Below, piece by piece: positions 20,201-26,944 of a stretch of 64,000 bases of DNA. Positions within the stretch are counted from its first letter, which is position 1. Each line of letters starts with the position of its first letter. The stretch lies in the IMG/VR virus record IMGVR_UViG_3300022187_000025, positions 1 to 64,000 of that record; one strand, written 5' to 3'. Made by a program: the position numbers and the translations under genes. Source of the stretch: a virus. The notes under the pieces were generated by a model, which was given only the letters and a program-made list of their open reading frames with translations, made no database searches and was not told the DNA's origin.

Positions 20201-20519
20201 CACTAAATCCAGAGAAACCTCTGGCTACTCCTACATTATAACTATAGTGCCACTCCAAGTCTCTAATAAGAGGCTTAATCAGCTTACCATGTGTCTTATT
20301 AACTTTATCTACATCAGGTATTCTACAATAATGATGATAGAATCCAAGGTTACCTCTGCCATATCTCCATCCTCCAAAGTCTTCAAACCATGTACCTTCA
20401 ATACATCTGCGTTTCATTTCACGCCAAAACTTTAACCAGCGTGGGTCATCTGGATGTATAAGTTGTGGTTTAAACTGATCTGTAAACCTAGATAAATCCT
20501 CTGTTTTAATCCAATTCAC
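17205..20519 (-). CDS. terL: Terminase large subunit interrupted by an intein
   Basis: 1104 residues as translated; 755 after removal of a 349-residue intein (175-523). The joined extein gives the Walker A loop G-C-R-G-G-G-K-S. Walker B with the catalytic Glu is in RSLIMYEEIGLF. Downstream, THDPYVSDAFDEGG supplies the first acidic residue expected in the RNase H-like nuclease. The enzyme packages DNA and cuts concatemers. The start is GTG, overlapping the stop of the upstream gene. The P-loop is split by the intein, so ATPase activity should depend on splicing. Confidence 0.9.
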   Translation of the reverse strand: MNWIKTEDLSRFTDQFKPQLIHPDDPRWLKFWREMKRRCIEGTWFEDFGGWRYGRGNLGFYHHYCRIPDVDKVNKTHGKLIKPLIRDLEWHYSYNVGVARGFSGFSEDDKYTSDFRVFNINKTKFPEDNELCLYKSDGTFKEFIEPLENIAKRHDNPVGIPLYNNDAKNVTILGCHGKGTQVRMYDGSLKNIEDVEIGDRLMGPDSTPRIVKNLFTGEDQLYKVTQAKREPYIVNSKHLLHLDKVSTVRRKGSLKRINIETEKLYNKFKTSYKNCNAKYRGVTAVPIEYDKKDLKLHPYFIGLWLGDGFKREKLICFAENEIEIKRWLIGYAKSDPERFSYNIKLASNQGSFGDMNVYRFRLIDKTMLYKNNYWSKTFRNNKHIPIEYLQSSIDQRLELLAGLLDSDGNYSKKMHRYTFCNSDFNLIKQVEELCWSLGYRTTINSRRVSIKNNANYNLRIYGEIGRIPCKIKRKKAPVRVYKNSKGSNKNVINIEKYSYDTYYGIEVDQDNLYLLKDYTVVHNCRGGGKSLYHILAEVFYDITFDGAKVYNEQIIRNPNQILINVGAGIKGKSAKTLAFMKISSNFLKTSPEAGTWGKIGDDDWEPCPFYKEMTGSFDTDDERGWTNKFSVKVGSAWEERGTGSTVYHVSYSANKRTGAESGAGGRRSLIMYEEIGLFEDLLNAWGSDEAVVSVDGVQFAPRIGVGTSGNIHTIKAAQKIFTHPDDYNCIGYKGKDGEKHCFFLPAYIVDKRFKDKNGNTNLAKAKKYYDDKLEEKLRTNDPAIINNWKMNYPTEIEHMWIASEGQLLPGKEAELREKQLLKNNLYESIGTPISLFWDNNHPDGVNYEVDPTAYPIYDDNLQDKESLEGAVMMYEQPFRINGKIPIDAHIFTHDPYVSDAFDEGGSLGVTHVWINPKYIPYGAKGNCLAATYIGKNKNGLDGYNQVLEKMLAFYGNPMRQLWYESNRGDRLRSHFIKKNKAYLLCLQPQFEQGQHIYLKNTTKTGFVVGSQVSKISMLDRLNDWLLEETDINDEVEKNIFRIPCIFTIRQIRDYTLKGNYDAVSSMMGLPLALGEIEHNIKEGLSRQNNPFSKMSKFLKQRIGQ
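18951..19997 (-). mobile_element. LAGLIDADG intein inserted in the terminase P-loop
   Basis: Begins with Cys (CHGKGTQVRMYDGSLKNIED is block A) and ends in VVHN, followed by Cys of the C-extein. Block B appears as VNSKHLLHL with Asn where Thr is usual before the His. The endonuclease part has LHPYFIGLWLGDG and LELLAGLLDSDG. Block F is DNLYLLKDYTVVHN. All residues needed for Cys/Asn/Cys splicing (C1, penultimate His, terminal Asn, C+1) are present. Removing the region restores an intact Walker A motif. Confidence 0.92.
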
Positions 20520-21109
20520 AGTTCCCTCTTTTCAGATTTAGTAAGTCGTCTACCACCTCTGGCTGTAGCTGAAGATTTGCCTTTGATAAACTTATCTTCT
20601 ATCTTTTCATATTGCTTATATATACTATCTGTATTCTTGCGCATTTGCTCTAACTGACTGGCTGTGCCTTTAATATTTATAGCATATTTCTTACCTGTAC
20701 TAGCATCTGTTTCTACTTCAGTCCTATCCAGTGTAATAGCTGTATCTTTAAGAAACCTAGCCCTCTGTTTGAGTTGCTCTTTTTCTTCTTTGAATGCTCT
20801 CTCTATAGAGTCCATACAATCAAATGGATAGCTTTCAAGGCATTCTTTAATCAAAGTATCATTCCAGTCTATCTCTACATACTCATTTTCAATAACTGAT
20901 TTTCTATACTCTTCATCCATTCTAAAGAAAGGGTTCATTTCTTCATCTGGGTCACACATTAAAAAAATAGCCAGCATGTACTTAGATGATAACTCATTTC
21001 CATATTCAGTAAGCAGTTTACTGTATGGTGGATGAATCTTTAACCAGGGATTAAGTTCCCAAAAGTTATCATCAGGATTTACTGGCTTATTTATTTTAGC
21101 GAATGCCAT
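20516..21109 (-). CDS. Small terminase subunit candidate
   Basis: 197 residues directly upstream of the large terminase, overlapping its GTG start. It is helical with a charged middle (R-A-F-K-E-E-K-E-Q-L-K-Q-R-A) and a very basic tail ending in R-G-G-R-R-L-T-K-S-E-K-R-E-L. No helix-turn-helix stands out. The position and basic C-terminus suit a DNA-recognising partner of the motor. Alternatively it is an unrelated conserved packaging protein. Confidence 0.4.
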   Translation of the reverse strand: MAFAKINKPVNPDDNFWELNPWLKIHPPYSKLLTEYGNELSSKYMLAIFLMCDPDEEMNPFFRMDEEYRKSVIENEYVEIDWNDTLIKECLESYPFDCMDSIERAFKEEKEQLKQRARFLKDTAITLDRTEVETDASTGKKYAINIKGTASQLEQMRKNTDSIYKQYEKIEDKFIKGKSSATARGGRRLTKSEKREL

Positions 21110-21469
21110 CTATTTTAGTTCAAGTAAATAAAGAGTAGTATTAATCAAATTCTTTATATCAATCATTAAATCCTGACAGTCTGGACTAGCTTGTTGAATA
21201 TATACATCCATGTAGTCACCAAGCTCTTTCAGATAAGTTTTTGCATCAGGCTTGTCCAGCATAATTATCTTAGGTATTTCTGGTTTAGTACCATACTTAC
21301 CAATAAGTGCTTCAGCCAGGCTATCTATCATATCCACAAGCTCTTCATAAAACTTATTAAGTGCTTTATGTTCTGCATAACTACTAGTCCTTAGATGCCA
21401 GTAATGCGTAAGCACTTGTGCCTGAAAGAGTTTTCCTAATATATCTGTTACCATTTTCCTAATGGGCAT
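21110..21469 (-). CDS. Small helical protein upstream of terminase
   Basis: 119 residues, no family recognised. It is almost wholly helical with Leu/Lys/Glu heptads and ends in IDIKNLINTTLYLLELK. A second in-frame ATG at 21454 would shorten the overlap with the upstream gene from 22 to 7 bases and is equally credible. It is adjacent to the small-terminase candidate with no gap, so a packaging role is possible. Ferritin-like four-helix proteins (DUF-type phage proteins, Dps-like) look similar, but metal ligands are not convincing. Confidence 0.5.
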   Translation of the reverse strand: MPIRKMVTDILGKLFQAQVLTHYWHLRTSSYAEHKALNKFYEELVDMIDSLAEALIGKYGTKPEIPKIIMLDKPDAKTYLKELGDYMDVYIQQASPDCQDLMIDIKNLINTTLYLLELK

Positions 21470-21702
21470 TTTGAACTCATGCTCAAGGTTTTTGCAGACA
21501 ACTTACATCCACATCCTTTTTTGCTTTCGAGTGTTTTAACATTAATTCCTTTTTTGCTTCTTGCGCAAGTATTACCTTCTCTCATACTACAAGTAGTACA
21601 ATGAGCAAGCCTATACTCTGCTATTTCCTTAGTTTCCTGGTCAAGCTTACCTAGTCTATCCAGTGTCAGGTTAGCCCAACCTTCAATTATTTCTTTTACC
21701 AT
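21448..21702 (-). CDS. Small Cys-rich zinc-binding protein
   Basis: 84 residues. Seven Cys are arranged as C-x2-C-x6-C and later C-x-C, then C-P-L-G-K-W at the C-terminus. This arrangement suggests a Zn-ribbon or knuckle. Proteins ending in CPLGKW are, to my knowledge, common near terminase genes in Bacteroidetes phages, but the function is unknown. It overlaps both neighbours by a few bases. Confidence 0.6.
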   Translation of the reverse strand: MVKEIIEGWANLTLDRLGKLDQETKEIAEYRLAHCTTCSMREGNTCARSKKGINVKTLESKKGCGCKLSAKTLSMSSKCPLGKW

Positions 21703-22283
21703 GCTACGGGTATTTTAATATCTAATGACCATCTATCGAGTGTAGTCAAGTCTTTACCTACTGTATAAAGCCTATGCCTGTTATCAGCAACAGCTACACT
21801 AATACCAGCTTGCTGTGGAATATATGTATCAAAAGTACTGTATAAACCTACGTATACTCTAGGCATGTCTGCATTTCTGACTACAATATTGTCTCTGGTA
21901 TGAAAGACAGTTTTTGTTTTTGGAATAAATTGAATCTGCTCTTTGTTCTGTACAAACATCTGATCGTGACGTACTATAGTACCTTCATAAAATATATTAC
22001 CATATACACTATAGCTACTATCTACATAATGTTCTTCGTAGGTCATAAGAGACTCATCGACAGTCTGACTTGTATCTATATAAACTACACGTTCTACTGT
22101 ATCTTTAATATGCTTAATCTTGACAACATTAAAAGTATCTACTATACTGACAGTATCTACTGTACATTCTACAATAGTCTCAGTCTGCCTGATAACTTCT
22201 GTATTACTACAACCTCTAACGAATAAAAGAGTAGCCACTACAGCGACAGCAGCTACTCCTATATGACTCAAAATATTCTTCAT
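21696..22283 (-). CDS. Membrane-anchored envelope protein
   Basis: 195 residues from the ATG at 22283, which overlaps the upstream stop (TAATG); a start nine codons earlier is less likely. Residues 1-25 (MKNILSHIGVAAVAVVATLL) form one transmembrane or signal-anchor segment. The rest is beta-rich with repeated V-x-x-V-D-T and W-S-L-D-I-K-I-P-V-A-W at the end, consistent with a periplasmic stalk and outer-membrane contact. Spanin-like function is possible because the layout fits, but there is no coiled coil. Otherwise it is unrecognised. Confidence 0.55.
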   Translation of the reverse strand: MKNILSHIGVAAVAVVATLLFVRGCSNTEVIRQTETIVECTVDTVSIVDTFNVVKIKHIKDTVERVVYIDTSQTVDESLMTYEEHYVDSSYSVYGNIFYEGTIVRHDQMFVQNKEQIQFIPKTKTVFHTRDNIVVRNADMPRVYVGLYSTFDTYIPQQAGISVAVADNRHRLYTVGKDLTTLDRWSLDIKIPVAW

Positions 22284-22621
22284 TAGTTTCCCACTCTTAG
22301 TCCAAGCCATCCAAGAAGAAGCTTAACTACTTCACTCTTAGCATCTGGTACAATATCTGTATCAAAGCATTTCTCAGCAATATCTTGTGCTCTCTGAAGT
22401 ACATATCGTACAATAGGCAGCCATTTATCTACCTCAGCAATTTTGATATTCTGGAAAGTACCATCTGCATCTACGTAGTTCTCATTGGCATATCGTAGAG
22501 TTTGTGCAAGTTCTTCAAGAAAGCAAGCACCACTTTCAAGAAAGTCATCAGCTTTACCAGGAGTAGTTTTATTGTAACTCTCAAGTACAGCCATTGCTTC
22601 TTCCATTTTTCTTTTGTTCAT
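22283..22621 (-). CDS. Small helical protein, unrecognised
   Basis: 112 residues, predicted all-helical, with an acidic middle (Y-A-N-E-N-Y-V-D-A-D-G) and a hydrophobic end (KLLLGWLGLRVGN). It starts 2 bases after the GroES-like gene and its stop overlaps the next start, so it belongs to a tight translational unit. No motif or family recognised. Confidence 0.5.
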   Translation of the reverse strand: MNKRKMEEAMAVLESYNKTTPGKADDFLESGACFLEELAQTLRYANENYVDADGTFQNIKIAEVDKWLPIVRYVLQRAQDIAEKCFDTDIVPDAKSEVVKLLLGWLGLRVGN

Positions 22622-22623
22622 TT

Positions 22624-23229
22624 CTAGTTTGATTTAATTTGTCCAAGAATATCATGGTCATTCAATAGCAAATAACCATAATGTTTGTTATTCATATTAG
22701 TAGGTGGTTCAAGACCCTTCCATTCAGGCAACATAAAACTGTTAGGCATATGGAAAGGTACTTCAGTATTCTCTTTAGTAGCTATTGTATTACGTTTAGG
22801 AATAATTACATTATTACCTTTAGCATATTTATCATAGCCTTCAGGTACAGAAATAACTACAGCTTCTACTGAATAAGGATAAGGATTTTCTTCCAAACCT
22901 TTAATACCATATCCATTCTGAGTTCTTACAGCTACAAGATTATCAGGTTTAGTAACAATACCTGTCTTAGATACATGATACTCAAGTACTTTACATCTAA
23001 CAAGAATCTTACGATTGTTAGGAATAAATCTGGCATAGTCTTCATCAATATTAACTATAGCTTTATTATAGTTCTCTCTTGTAAGCTTGTCTTTATCAAA
23101 ATTACTATCTGTCTTAACATCTACAAGTTTTGGTTCCTCTGGCATAAATAGTCCTGATTTACGTTTAGTTGATTTGTAATCCCCAGCAAATTCTTCAAGG
23201 CTGGTTCTGTTCTTTGGTTTGTCCTTCAT
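22624..23229 (-). CDS. GroES-like co-chaperonin candidate
   Basis: 201 residues. From about residue 70 the sequence follows the GroES beta-barrel: NRKILVRCKVLE (GroES: DRVLVK), S-K-T-G-I-V-T-K-P (SxGGIVLP), Y-S-V-E-A-V-V-I-S-V-P-E-G (G-x-V-x-A-V-G), Y-A-K-G-N-N-V-I-I-P (VxxGDxVxF) and YLLLNDHDILGQIK near the end (YLIxxExDILAxI). The first 65 residues are an extension. T4 gp31 is the known precedent for a phage co-chaperonin that helps the host GroEL fold the capsid, and this gene is in the virion operon. This is my own pattern match, not a search result. Confidence 0.5.
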   Translation of the reverse strand: MKDKPKNRTSLEEFAGDYKSTKRKSGLFMPEEPKLVDVKTDSNFDKDKLTRENYNKAIVNIDEDYARFIPNNRKILVRCKVLEYHVSKTGIVTKPDNLVAVRTQNGYGIKGLEENPYPYSVEAVVISVPEGYDKYAKGNNVIIPKRNTIATKENTEVPFHMPNSFMLPEWKGLEPPTNMNNKHYGYLLLNDHDILGQIKSN

Positions 23230-23560
23230 GTCTTTTAAAGAAATATTTGTAATAATTAAACTGTTTTAGTTGTTCCCATACCATCTCAAGATATGCTATT
23301 CTGGTCTTCTTTTGCTCAATATACTTTTCATTCTTAGAATATCCAAGCCTCCATTTGCTATCCTTTATATCTTTATCTATCCTATTAGGCATAAACCTAA
23401 CTGTAAAACTATTAGTAATCTGTATTTTCTCTCCTACCATTAAAGGATTGCGTAGATAATAAATAAGCGTACTGTACATGTTCTCTATAACAAATTTAAC
23501 ATGATTTACTGGCATGTCCAATTCCTCTGCTGTACGTTTATATATATCTTCCTGCGTCAT
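23195..23560 (-). CDS. HU/IHF-like DNA-binding protein
   Basis: 121 residues. The first 60 follow HU: D-I-Y-K-R-T-A-E-E-L-D-M-P, then V-K-F-V-I-E-N-M-Y-S-T-L, then GEKIQITNSFTVRFMPNR, which matches the G-x-x-V-x-I-x-x-F-G-x-F strand pair. The C-terminal part is a basic helix with no clear HU arm. crAss-like phages are known to carry IHF-like genes in this operon. It overlaps both the GroES-like gene downstream and the gene upstream. Probable role: DNA bending in packaging or nucleoid organisation. Confidence 0.6.
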   Translation of the reverse strand: MTQEDIYKRTAEELDMPVNHVKFVIENMYSTLIYYLRNPLMVGEKIQITNSFTVRFMPNRIDKDIKDSKWRLGYSKNEKYIEQKKTRIAYLEMVWEQLKQFNYYKYFFKRHEGQTKEQNQP

Positions 23561-23943
23561 ACTCCAATAGTCAAAGGAAATGTAAACTCTACTTTACCTT
23601 TAGTCTTAATAAACTTTTGCAAGTTTACAAGTGACCTTGTAGGTACATTAGTATCTCTTTCAATTAAGCCTTTAGACTTTAAACTCTGTTTGAGCCTTGT
23701 AACTTCTGAGTTAGATATTTTTACAGTCTGCTTAAGATGTTTACTATTAGGGCTTGAGAAATAATCAATCTCAGGTACTCCTGCAAGTATAAAACTAAGC
23801 ACATCTTCCTCTCTTGGATTAAGTTTAACTCCTACTGCATATATCAGTCTAAGATATATTCTCCAGAAATCTCTTTCTGTTTCCAGGTTATACGGCTCTT
23901 TAGCAGCATTTCCTGTTTTACTAGTCATTATGTTTAAGACCAT
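23557..23943 (-). CDS. Winged-helix-like protein, unrecognised
   Basis: 128 residues. The segment L-N-P-R-E-E-D-V-L-S-F-I-L-A-G followed by L-K-Q-T-V-K-I-S-N-S-E-V-T-R-L-K-Q-S-L-K-S-K-G-L-I looks like a winged helix-turn-helix with a recognition helix near 80-95. A second ATG at residue 6 is an alternative start. A host-type promoter lies about 90 bases upstream and a 9-bp hairpin lies in the leader, so this may head the packaging operon. Regulator or second IHF-like partner are both possible. Confidence 0.5.
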   Translation of the reverse strand: MVLNIMTSKTGNAAKEPYNLETERDFWRIYLRLIYAVGVKLNPREEDVLSFILAGVPEIDYFSSPNSKHLKQTVKISNSEVTRLKQSLKSKGLIERDTNVPTRSLVNLQKFIKTKGKVEFTFPLTIGV

Positions 23944-23965
23944 AGTTTAAATTGATTTATAAATT

Positions 23966-24011
23966 AGAGGCAGGTTATAAATTAGATTCGTAAAACTTCA
24001 TCCTGCCTCTG
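23966..24011 (-). promoter_or_regulatory. Leader hairpin before the virion/packaging operon
   Basis: A perfect 9-bp inverted repeat, AGAGGCAGG and CCTGCCTCT with a 27-base loop, sits in the 5' untranslated leader between the promoter at 24032-24061 and the start at 23943. It is not followed by a T-run on the minus strand. A regulatory leader or protein-binding hairpin is likely. Confidence 0.35.
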
Positions 24012-24031
24012 ACATAACTTATACATGTTTA

Positions 24032-24061
24032 CAAATATACAGACTATTAAATAAAATACAA
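24032..24061 (-). promoter_or_regulatory. Bacteroidetes-type promoter for the packaging operon
   Basis: On the minus strand TTG (24059-24061), a 19-base spacer and TATATTTG (24032-24039) match the host consensus. It sits between the terminator at 24071-24102 and the gene starting at 23943. Confidence 0.55.
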
Positions 24062-24070
24062 GTACGCACA

Positions 24071-24102
24071 ATAAAAAAGAGAGACAGTATGTGCCTCTCT
24101 TA
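24071..24102 (-). terminator. Rho-independent terminator after the ATP-grasp-like gene
   Basis: Read on the minus strand, an AAGAGAG/CTCTCTT stem with an 11-base loop is followed by TTTTTT. It lies 27 bases past the stop at 24129. Confidence 0.7.
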
Positions 24103-24128
24103 TAATAATTACAGCTAGTTTCAGATAG

Positions 24129-24716
24129 TTATAAAACATTAAAACCTAATCTTCGTTTTGCATAACCATCTGCGTCATCTTCATCTAATACAAAACTATC
24201 TTTAATCTGCTCTGGTGTATAAACCACTTCGATTTTCTTATAGTTCTTATTGTAAAAATCAGGATTATATCTAAGATGTATTTCTATAATCTTATCGCCA
24301 ATATATTCCACATTAACATAATACTTCTTCTTAACAAAGTAATCTACTATAGGATGTCTTTCTGGTTCAAAATTATCTCTCTCCCATAGTTTAAACTCAC
24401 CATCCTTCTTGAAAGCCTTAACTGTAAAAGCATACTTATGGGCCATATAATCTACTGACCTATGTGTACCTTCAAAGAACTCTGTCCAAAATGTACCAGG
24501 TGGTATGTTAGATTTAGCTGGAGTTAAGAACATTCTTTTGCTACCAGCACCAAGCCCTCTCAAGTTAGTAATAGGCTTAACCATATACCAACCAGCTTTA
24601 TTTACAGGTACACCAGCTGGATTACAATTATAACCTAGTTTCTTAGATAATATAAGTTTATCATAAACCCATAAATCTTCCACATCTAGTTTACTGTAGA
24701 TATCTATATCAGTCAT
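24129..24716 (-). CDS. ATP-grasp-like protein candidate
   Basis: 195 residues from the ATG at 24716, two bases after the upstream stop. Motifs in order resemble an ATP-grasp ligase: G-W-Y-M-V-K-P-I-T-N-L-R-G-L-G-A-G (Lys and Gly-rich loop), T-F-W-T-E-F-F-E-G-T-H-R-S-V-D-Y, then NVEYIGDKIIEIHLRYNPDF, where Glu and Asn could bind Mg. The protein is short for the family (usually 300 or more), so the N-terminal subdomain is reduced. The substrate is unknown. The gene is in the leftward operon before a terminator. The call is a pattern match that needs a profile search. Confidence 0.4.
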   Translation of the reverse strand: MTDIDIYSKLDVEDLWVYDKLILSKKLGYNCNPAGVPVNKAGWYMVKPITNLRGLGAGSKRMFLTPAKSNIPPGTFWTEFFEGTHRSVDYMAHKYAFTVKAFKKDGEFKLWERDNFEPERHPIVDYFVKKKYYVNVEYIGDKIIEIHLRYNPDFYNKNYKKIEVVYTPEQIKDSFVLDEDDADGYAKRRLGFNVL

Positions 24717-24717
24717 T

Positions 24718-25242
24718 TTAATTATTATATATTTTAGCAAATAGCGTATTTTGAAATAATCTAGCCAAATCAGATAAAATTACATTACCATTAAAAGACA
24801 AATAAGGATTGAATATCCAATACTCCTTTATCTCAGTTAAACTTTTATGCTCGACTAATTCTCCAACAGAAAACATACCAATAACTCCCAACTCATGTAA
24901 AACATCAATATCTTTTTTAATTAAACTTTTATTTACACTTAATATTTCTTCAAGTTCTCTAGTAGATGAATTAGGATTAAGAGGTCTAAGACTATTTGTA
25001 AAAGCATGTGCCATTTGAGCCAATTCAAAAGCAACCATATACTGTCTCTTAGTAGTCATCTTTTTTAGTAAAGCCCATGACTTAGGATATATCTTTTTAA
25101 AAGTCATGTTTTTATCATGCTTCACCATATGCCCAGCCGGACGACTTTTTATTTCTTTGAACTCACCTGTTTCTTTATTAAGGACGCCTGCTGTTTCTTT
25201 GTGAGTAAGCTTCAAAGTAGCTTCGTAATCGTATGATTTCAT
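24718..25242 (-). CDS. RepL-like winged-helix protein (putative autoregulated regulator or initiator)
   Basis: 174 residues. K-K-M-T-T-K-R-Q-Y-M-V-A-F-E-L-A, then S-S-T-R-E-L-E-E-I-L-S-V-N-K-S-L-I-K-K-D-I-D-V-L-H-E-L-G-V-I-G form a winged helix like that of RepL-type plasmid replication proteins. The following W-I-F-N-P-Y-L-S-F-N-G also fits that group. Two 15-bp palindromes lie 42-77 bases upstream over the promoter, so it may control its own transcription or, if it is an initiator, recognise these sites as iterons. Confidence 0.5.
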   Translation of the reverse strand: MKSYDYEATLKLTHKETAGVLNKETGEFKEIKSRPAGHMVKHDKNMTFKKIYPKSWALLKKMTTKRQYMVAFELAQMAHAFTNSLRPLNPNSSTRELEEILSVNKSLIKKDIDVLHELGVIGMFSVGELVEHKSLTEIKEYWIFNPYLSFNGNVILSDLARLFQNTLFAKIYNN

Positions 25243-25266
25243 AGTGGTTTTTACTTTGGTTTAATG

Positions 25267-25274
25267 CAAATATA
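25267..25274 (-). promoter_or_regulatory. Probable -7 element of the RepL-like gene
   Basis: TATATTTG on the minus strand, 25 bases before the start at 25242. No TTTG is found at the expected -33 distance; that place is occupied by the palindromic operator, so the promoter may need an activator or be blocked by a repressor. Confidence 0.4.
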
Positions 25275-25283
25275 AGCTTTACT

Positions 25284-25319
25284 GTCCACTTTATGGACGA
25301 TATTGTCCACTTTCTGGAC
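25284..25319. promoter_or_regulatory. Twin palindromic operator GTCCA-N5-TGGAC
   Basis: Two near-identical palindromes, GTCCACTTTATGGAC at 25284-25298 and GTCCACTTTCTGGAC at 25305-25319, have centres exactly 21 bp apart (two helical turns). They overlap the -33 region of the RepL-like gene promoter. This is the geometry of cooperative dimer binding by a repressor, or of replication iterons. Confidence 0.65.
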
Positions 25320-25454
25320 AGTAAATGTAGGATTTATAGGGGTTACAGAGTTGTGCTTCTTATTTCTTTATAGACAGTTATTCTCTATTTTAAAATAAAA
25401 AAATGACAACTACTATTTTTAGTAGAAATAATTTGAAATTTTGATTACCCCTCC

Positions 25455-26435
25455 CTATGCTATTTTAGCTATACTCATGCCCTTATGAGACTGTCTGGAA
25501 CCATACAAACACTTATTGACACCGGTTAAAGAAAACTCATTGTAAGTGTCTAGCATTTCAGGTATAGTAAAAAACAGAGTACACTTATTTTCCTCTTCTA
25601 CAAAGTATTTGAACTTTGTAGTCTTTTTAGCTCTGGTACGAGATTTAATCTTTTGTTCAAGTTCTTCTTTAGTATAAGCTAGAACATATCCATATACACG
25701 CTTACCATTTACAAGAGTATCTGTAGAACGAGGGTTTTTCTTATTAACTGAAGAAAGGAACTCCCTCTTACTTGAAAAATATTTGATAGCCCCCGTCTTT
25801 TTATTGTAGCCATAAAACCCCTTGGTCTTGTTTTCTACGTAAAAACCAGAGTTAACTTTTAGAGTATGCAAATAAACTTTAAAGGGCTTCTTTCCTTCAT
25901 GTACAAATATGATATCATTATGAGCTATTCTATTAAGCTTACTTTCTATAGTAGACCTATCAAGCTCTAATGCGTTAGCAGCTTCTTGTATAGAGTCAAA
26001 TTTATACATCTTTCTAGAACCTATCTTATAAACGTCTATAGCTCTTAGATGAGGAGCGCCTTTAGTCTTGAGTGTTTGTCTGAGGCTTCTGGAGATTTTC
26101 TTTTTAATAGCATCTGTATAGACATATGAGCCATTCTCATTTACTTCTACAATATTATATCCGTATTTGTCATTATACGACTCGAATATACTTTGCCAAT
26201 ATTTCTCTCTTGTAAATAAATCTTCTACATTTTCTACGTACTCTAATTTTTCAAATATAAAAGCTTCTTTCTTATACTTATTGTATGCATTTTGTAAATG
26301 ATAAGAATGATGCTTGTTGTTTTTTAAAGCGTTAAAGTGCTGGTATTTTCTTTTACGAATAACTTTAGAACTGCCAATGTACACTTTGTTATTGACGGTG
26401 TTTTTAATCATGTAAATACCTTGATCTTTGTTCAT
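25455..26435 (-). CDS. GIY-YIG homing endonuclease
   Basis: 326 residues from the ATG at 26435 (a longer TTG-started frame reaches into the promoter). The nuclease is at the N-terminus: GIYMIKNTVNNKVYIGSS gives GIY and YIG, K-R-K-Y-Q-H-F-N-A gives the basic/His region, and the E of FTREKYWQ the metal ligand. C-terminal parts include modular DNA-binding segments (Y-K-F-D-S-I-Q-E-A-A-N-A-L-E-L-D-R-S-T-I and a second of the type YGYNKKTGAI). It is free-standing at the left edge of the divergent region, with its own promoter. Confidence 0.88.
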   Translation of the reverse strand: MNKDQGIYMIKNTVNNKVYIGSSKVIRKRKYQHFNALKNNKHHSYHLQNAYNKYKKEAFIFEKLEYVENVEDLFTREKYWQSIFESYNDKYGYNIVEVNENGSYVYTDAIKKKISRSLRQTLKTKGAPHLRAIDVYKIGSRKMYKFDSIQEAANALELDRSTIESKLNRIAHNDIIFVHEGKKPFKVYLHTLKVNSGFYVENKTKGFYGYNKKTGAIKYFSSKREFLSSVNKKNPRSTDTLVNGKRVYGYVLAYTKEELEQKIKSRTRAKKTTKFKYFVEEENKCTLFFTIPEMLDTYNEFSLTGVNKCLYGSRQSHKGMSIAKIA

Positions 26436-26457
26436 GTCTAGTTGATTTTGATGTATA

Positions 26458-26488
26458 CAAAAATACAACTAATTATCTGAAAAACAAA
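26458..26488 (-). promoter_or_regulatory. Bacteroidetes-type promoter of the GIY-YIG gene
   Basis: TTTG (26485-26488), 19-base spacer and TATTTTTG (26458-26465) on the minus strand form a full consensus match. The -7 element is 23 bases before the ATG. Confidence 0.7.
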
Positions 26489-26572
26489 GAAATATGTAGA
26501 AAATGTCCCGATCTATTCCACAACCCCTACTATAACTTGGCGCAGCGAATACCCCCCGTTGCGTATTTTTTC

Positions 26573-26582
26573 ACTCTTAAAC
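26573..26582 (+). promoter_or_regulatory. ACTCTWAAA leader element
   Basis: ACTCTTAAAC, 18 bases before the ATG at 26591, preceded by a T-run. It is one of eight copies placed 11-20 bases before start codons. The others begin at 27217, 29476, 30368, 30652, 30878, 31466 and 49229. Confidence 0.45.
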
Positions 26583-26590
26583 TTAATGTT

Positions 26591-26842
26591 ATGGAAAACG
26601 CACAAGCAACAGCGTTATTTAGAGGTCGTACCTTCCATCCTGATACAGGTGCTGAGGTCATTGCTATTTGGGCACGTAACAGTGCTGGCGCACCTCTTAA
26701 GGTAATCAACTCTGAGCAAGAGTTGAAAGCTTATGGTAGCCCTGCTGATGTACTCAAGGCACTCAAGCCTGTGAAAACTCAGTACGGCAACTGGATGTTC
26801 CGTCTGCCTAACGTGGAAGCAGTAGAGGAGCTGACCTGGTAA
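26591..26842 (+). CDS. Small conserved-type protein, unrecognised
   Basis: 83 residues from the ATG at 26591. Sequence is neutral, with F-R-G-R-T-F-H-P-D-T-G-A-E-V near the start and Y-G-N-W-M-F-R-L-P near the end, possibly a small beta-barrel (Sm/OB-like). The ACTCTTAAA leader element is 18 bases upstream and a strong hairpin terminator follows directly. It is the first rightward gene of the divergent region, so early expression is likely. Confidence 0.6.
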   Translation: MENAQATALFRGRTFHPDTGAEVIAIWARNSAGAPLKVINSEQELKAYGSPADVLKALKPVKTQYGNWMFRLPNVEAVEELTW

Positions 26843-26849
26843 ACCTCAA

Positions 26850-26884
26850 GCCCTGCACAGCCTTCGGGTTGTGTGGGGTTTCTA
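26850..26884 (+). terminator. Hairpin terminator with TTCG loop
   Basis: CCCTGCACAGCC, loop TTCG, GGTTGTGTGGGG, then TTTCT. It follows the stop at 26842 within 8 bases. Confidence 0.75.
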
Positions 26885-26944
26885 AAGGGTGAGACTCAAA
26901 TACGATAGAGTTTTCACCTAATTGTTAAGACTTAAATACGAACA

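Noticed and set aside
17205-20519. Two separate genes or a frameshifted terminase instead of an intein
   Set aside because: The frame is continuous, all splice-junction residues are present and removal restores a perfect Walker A motif.
24809-25018. Plus-strand small frame within the RepL-like gene
   Set aside because: Antisense shadow with no leader element or supporting context.
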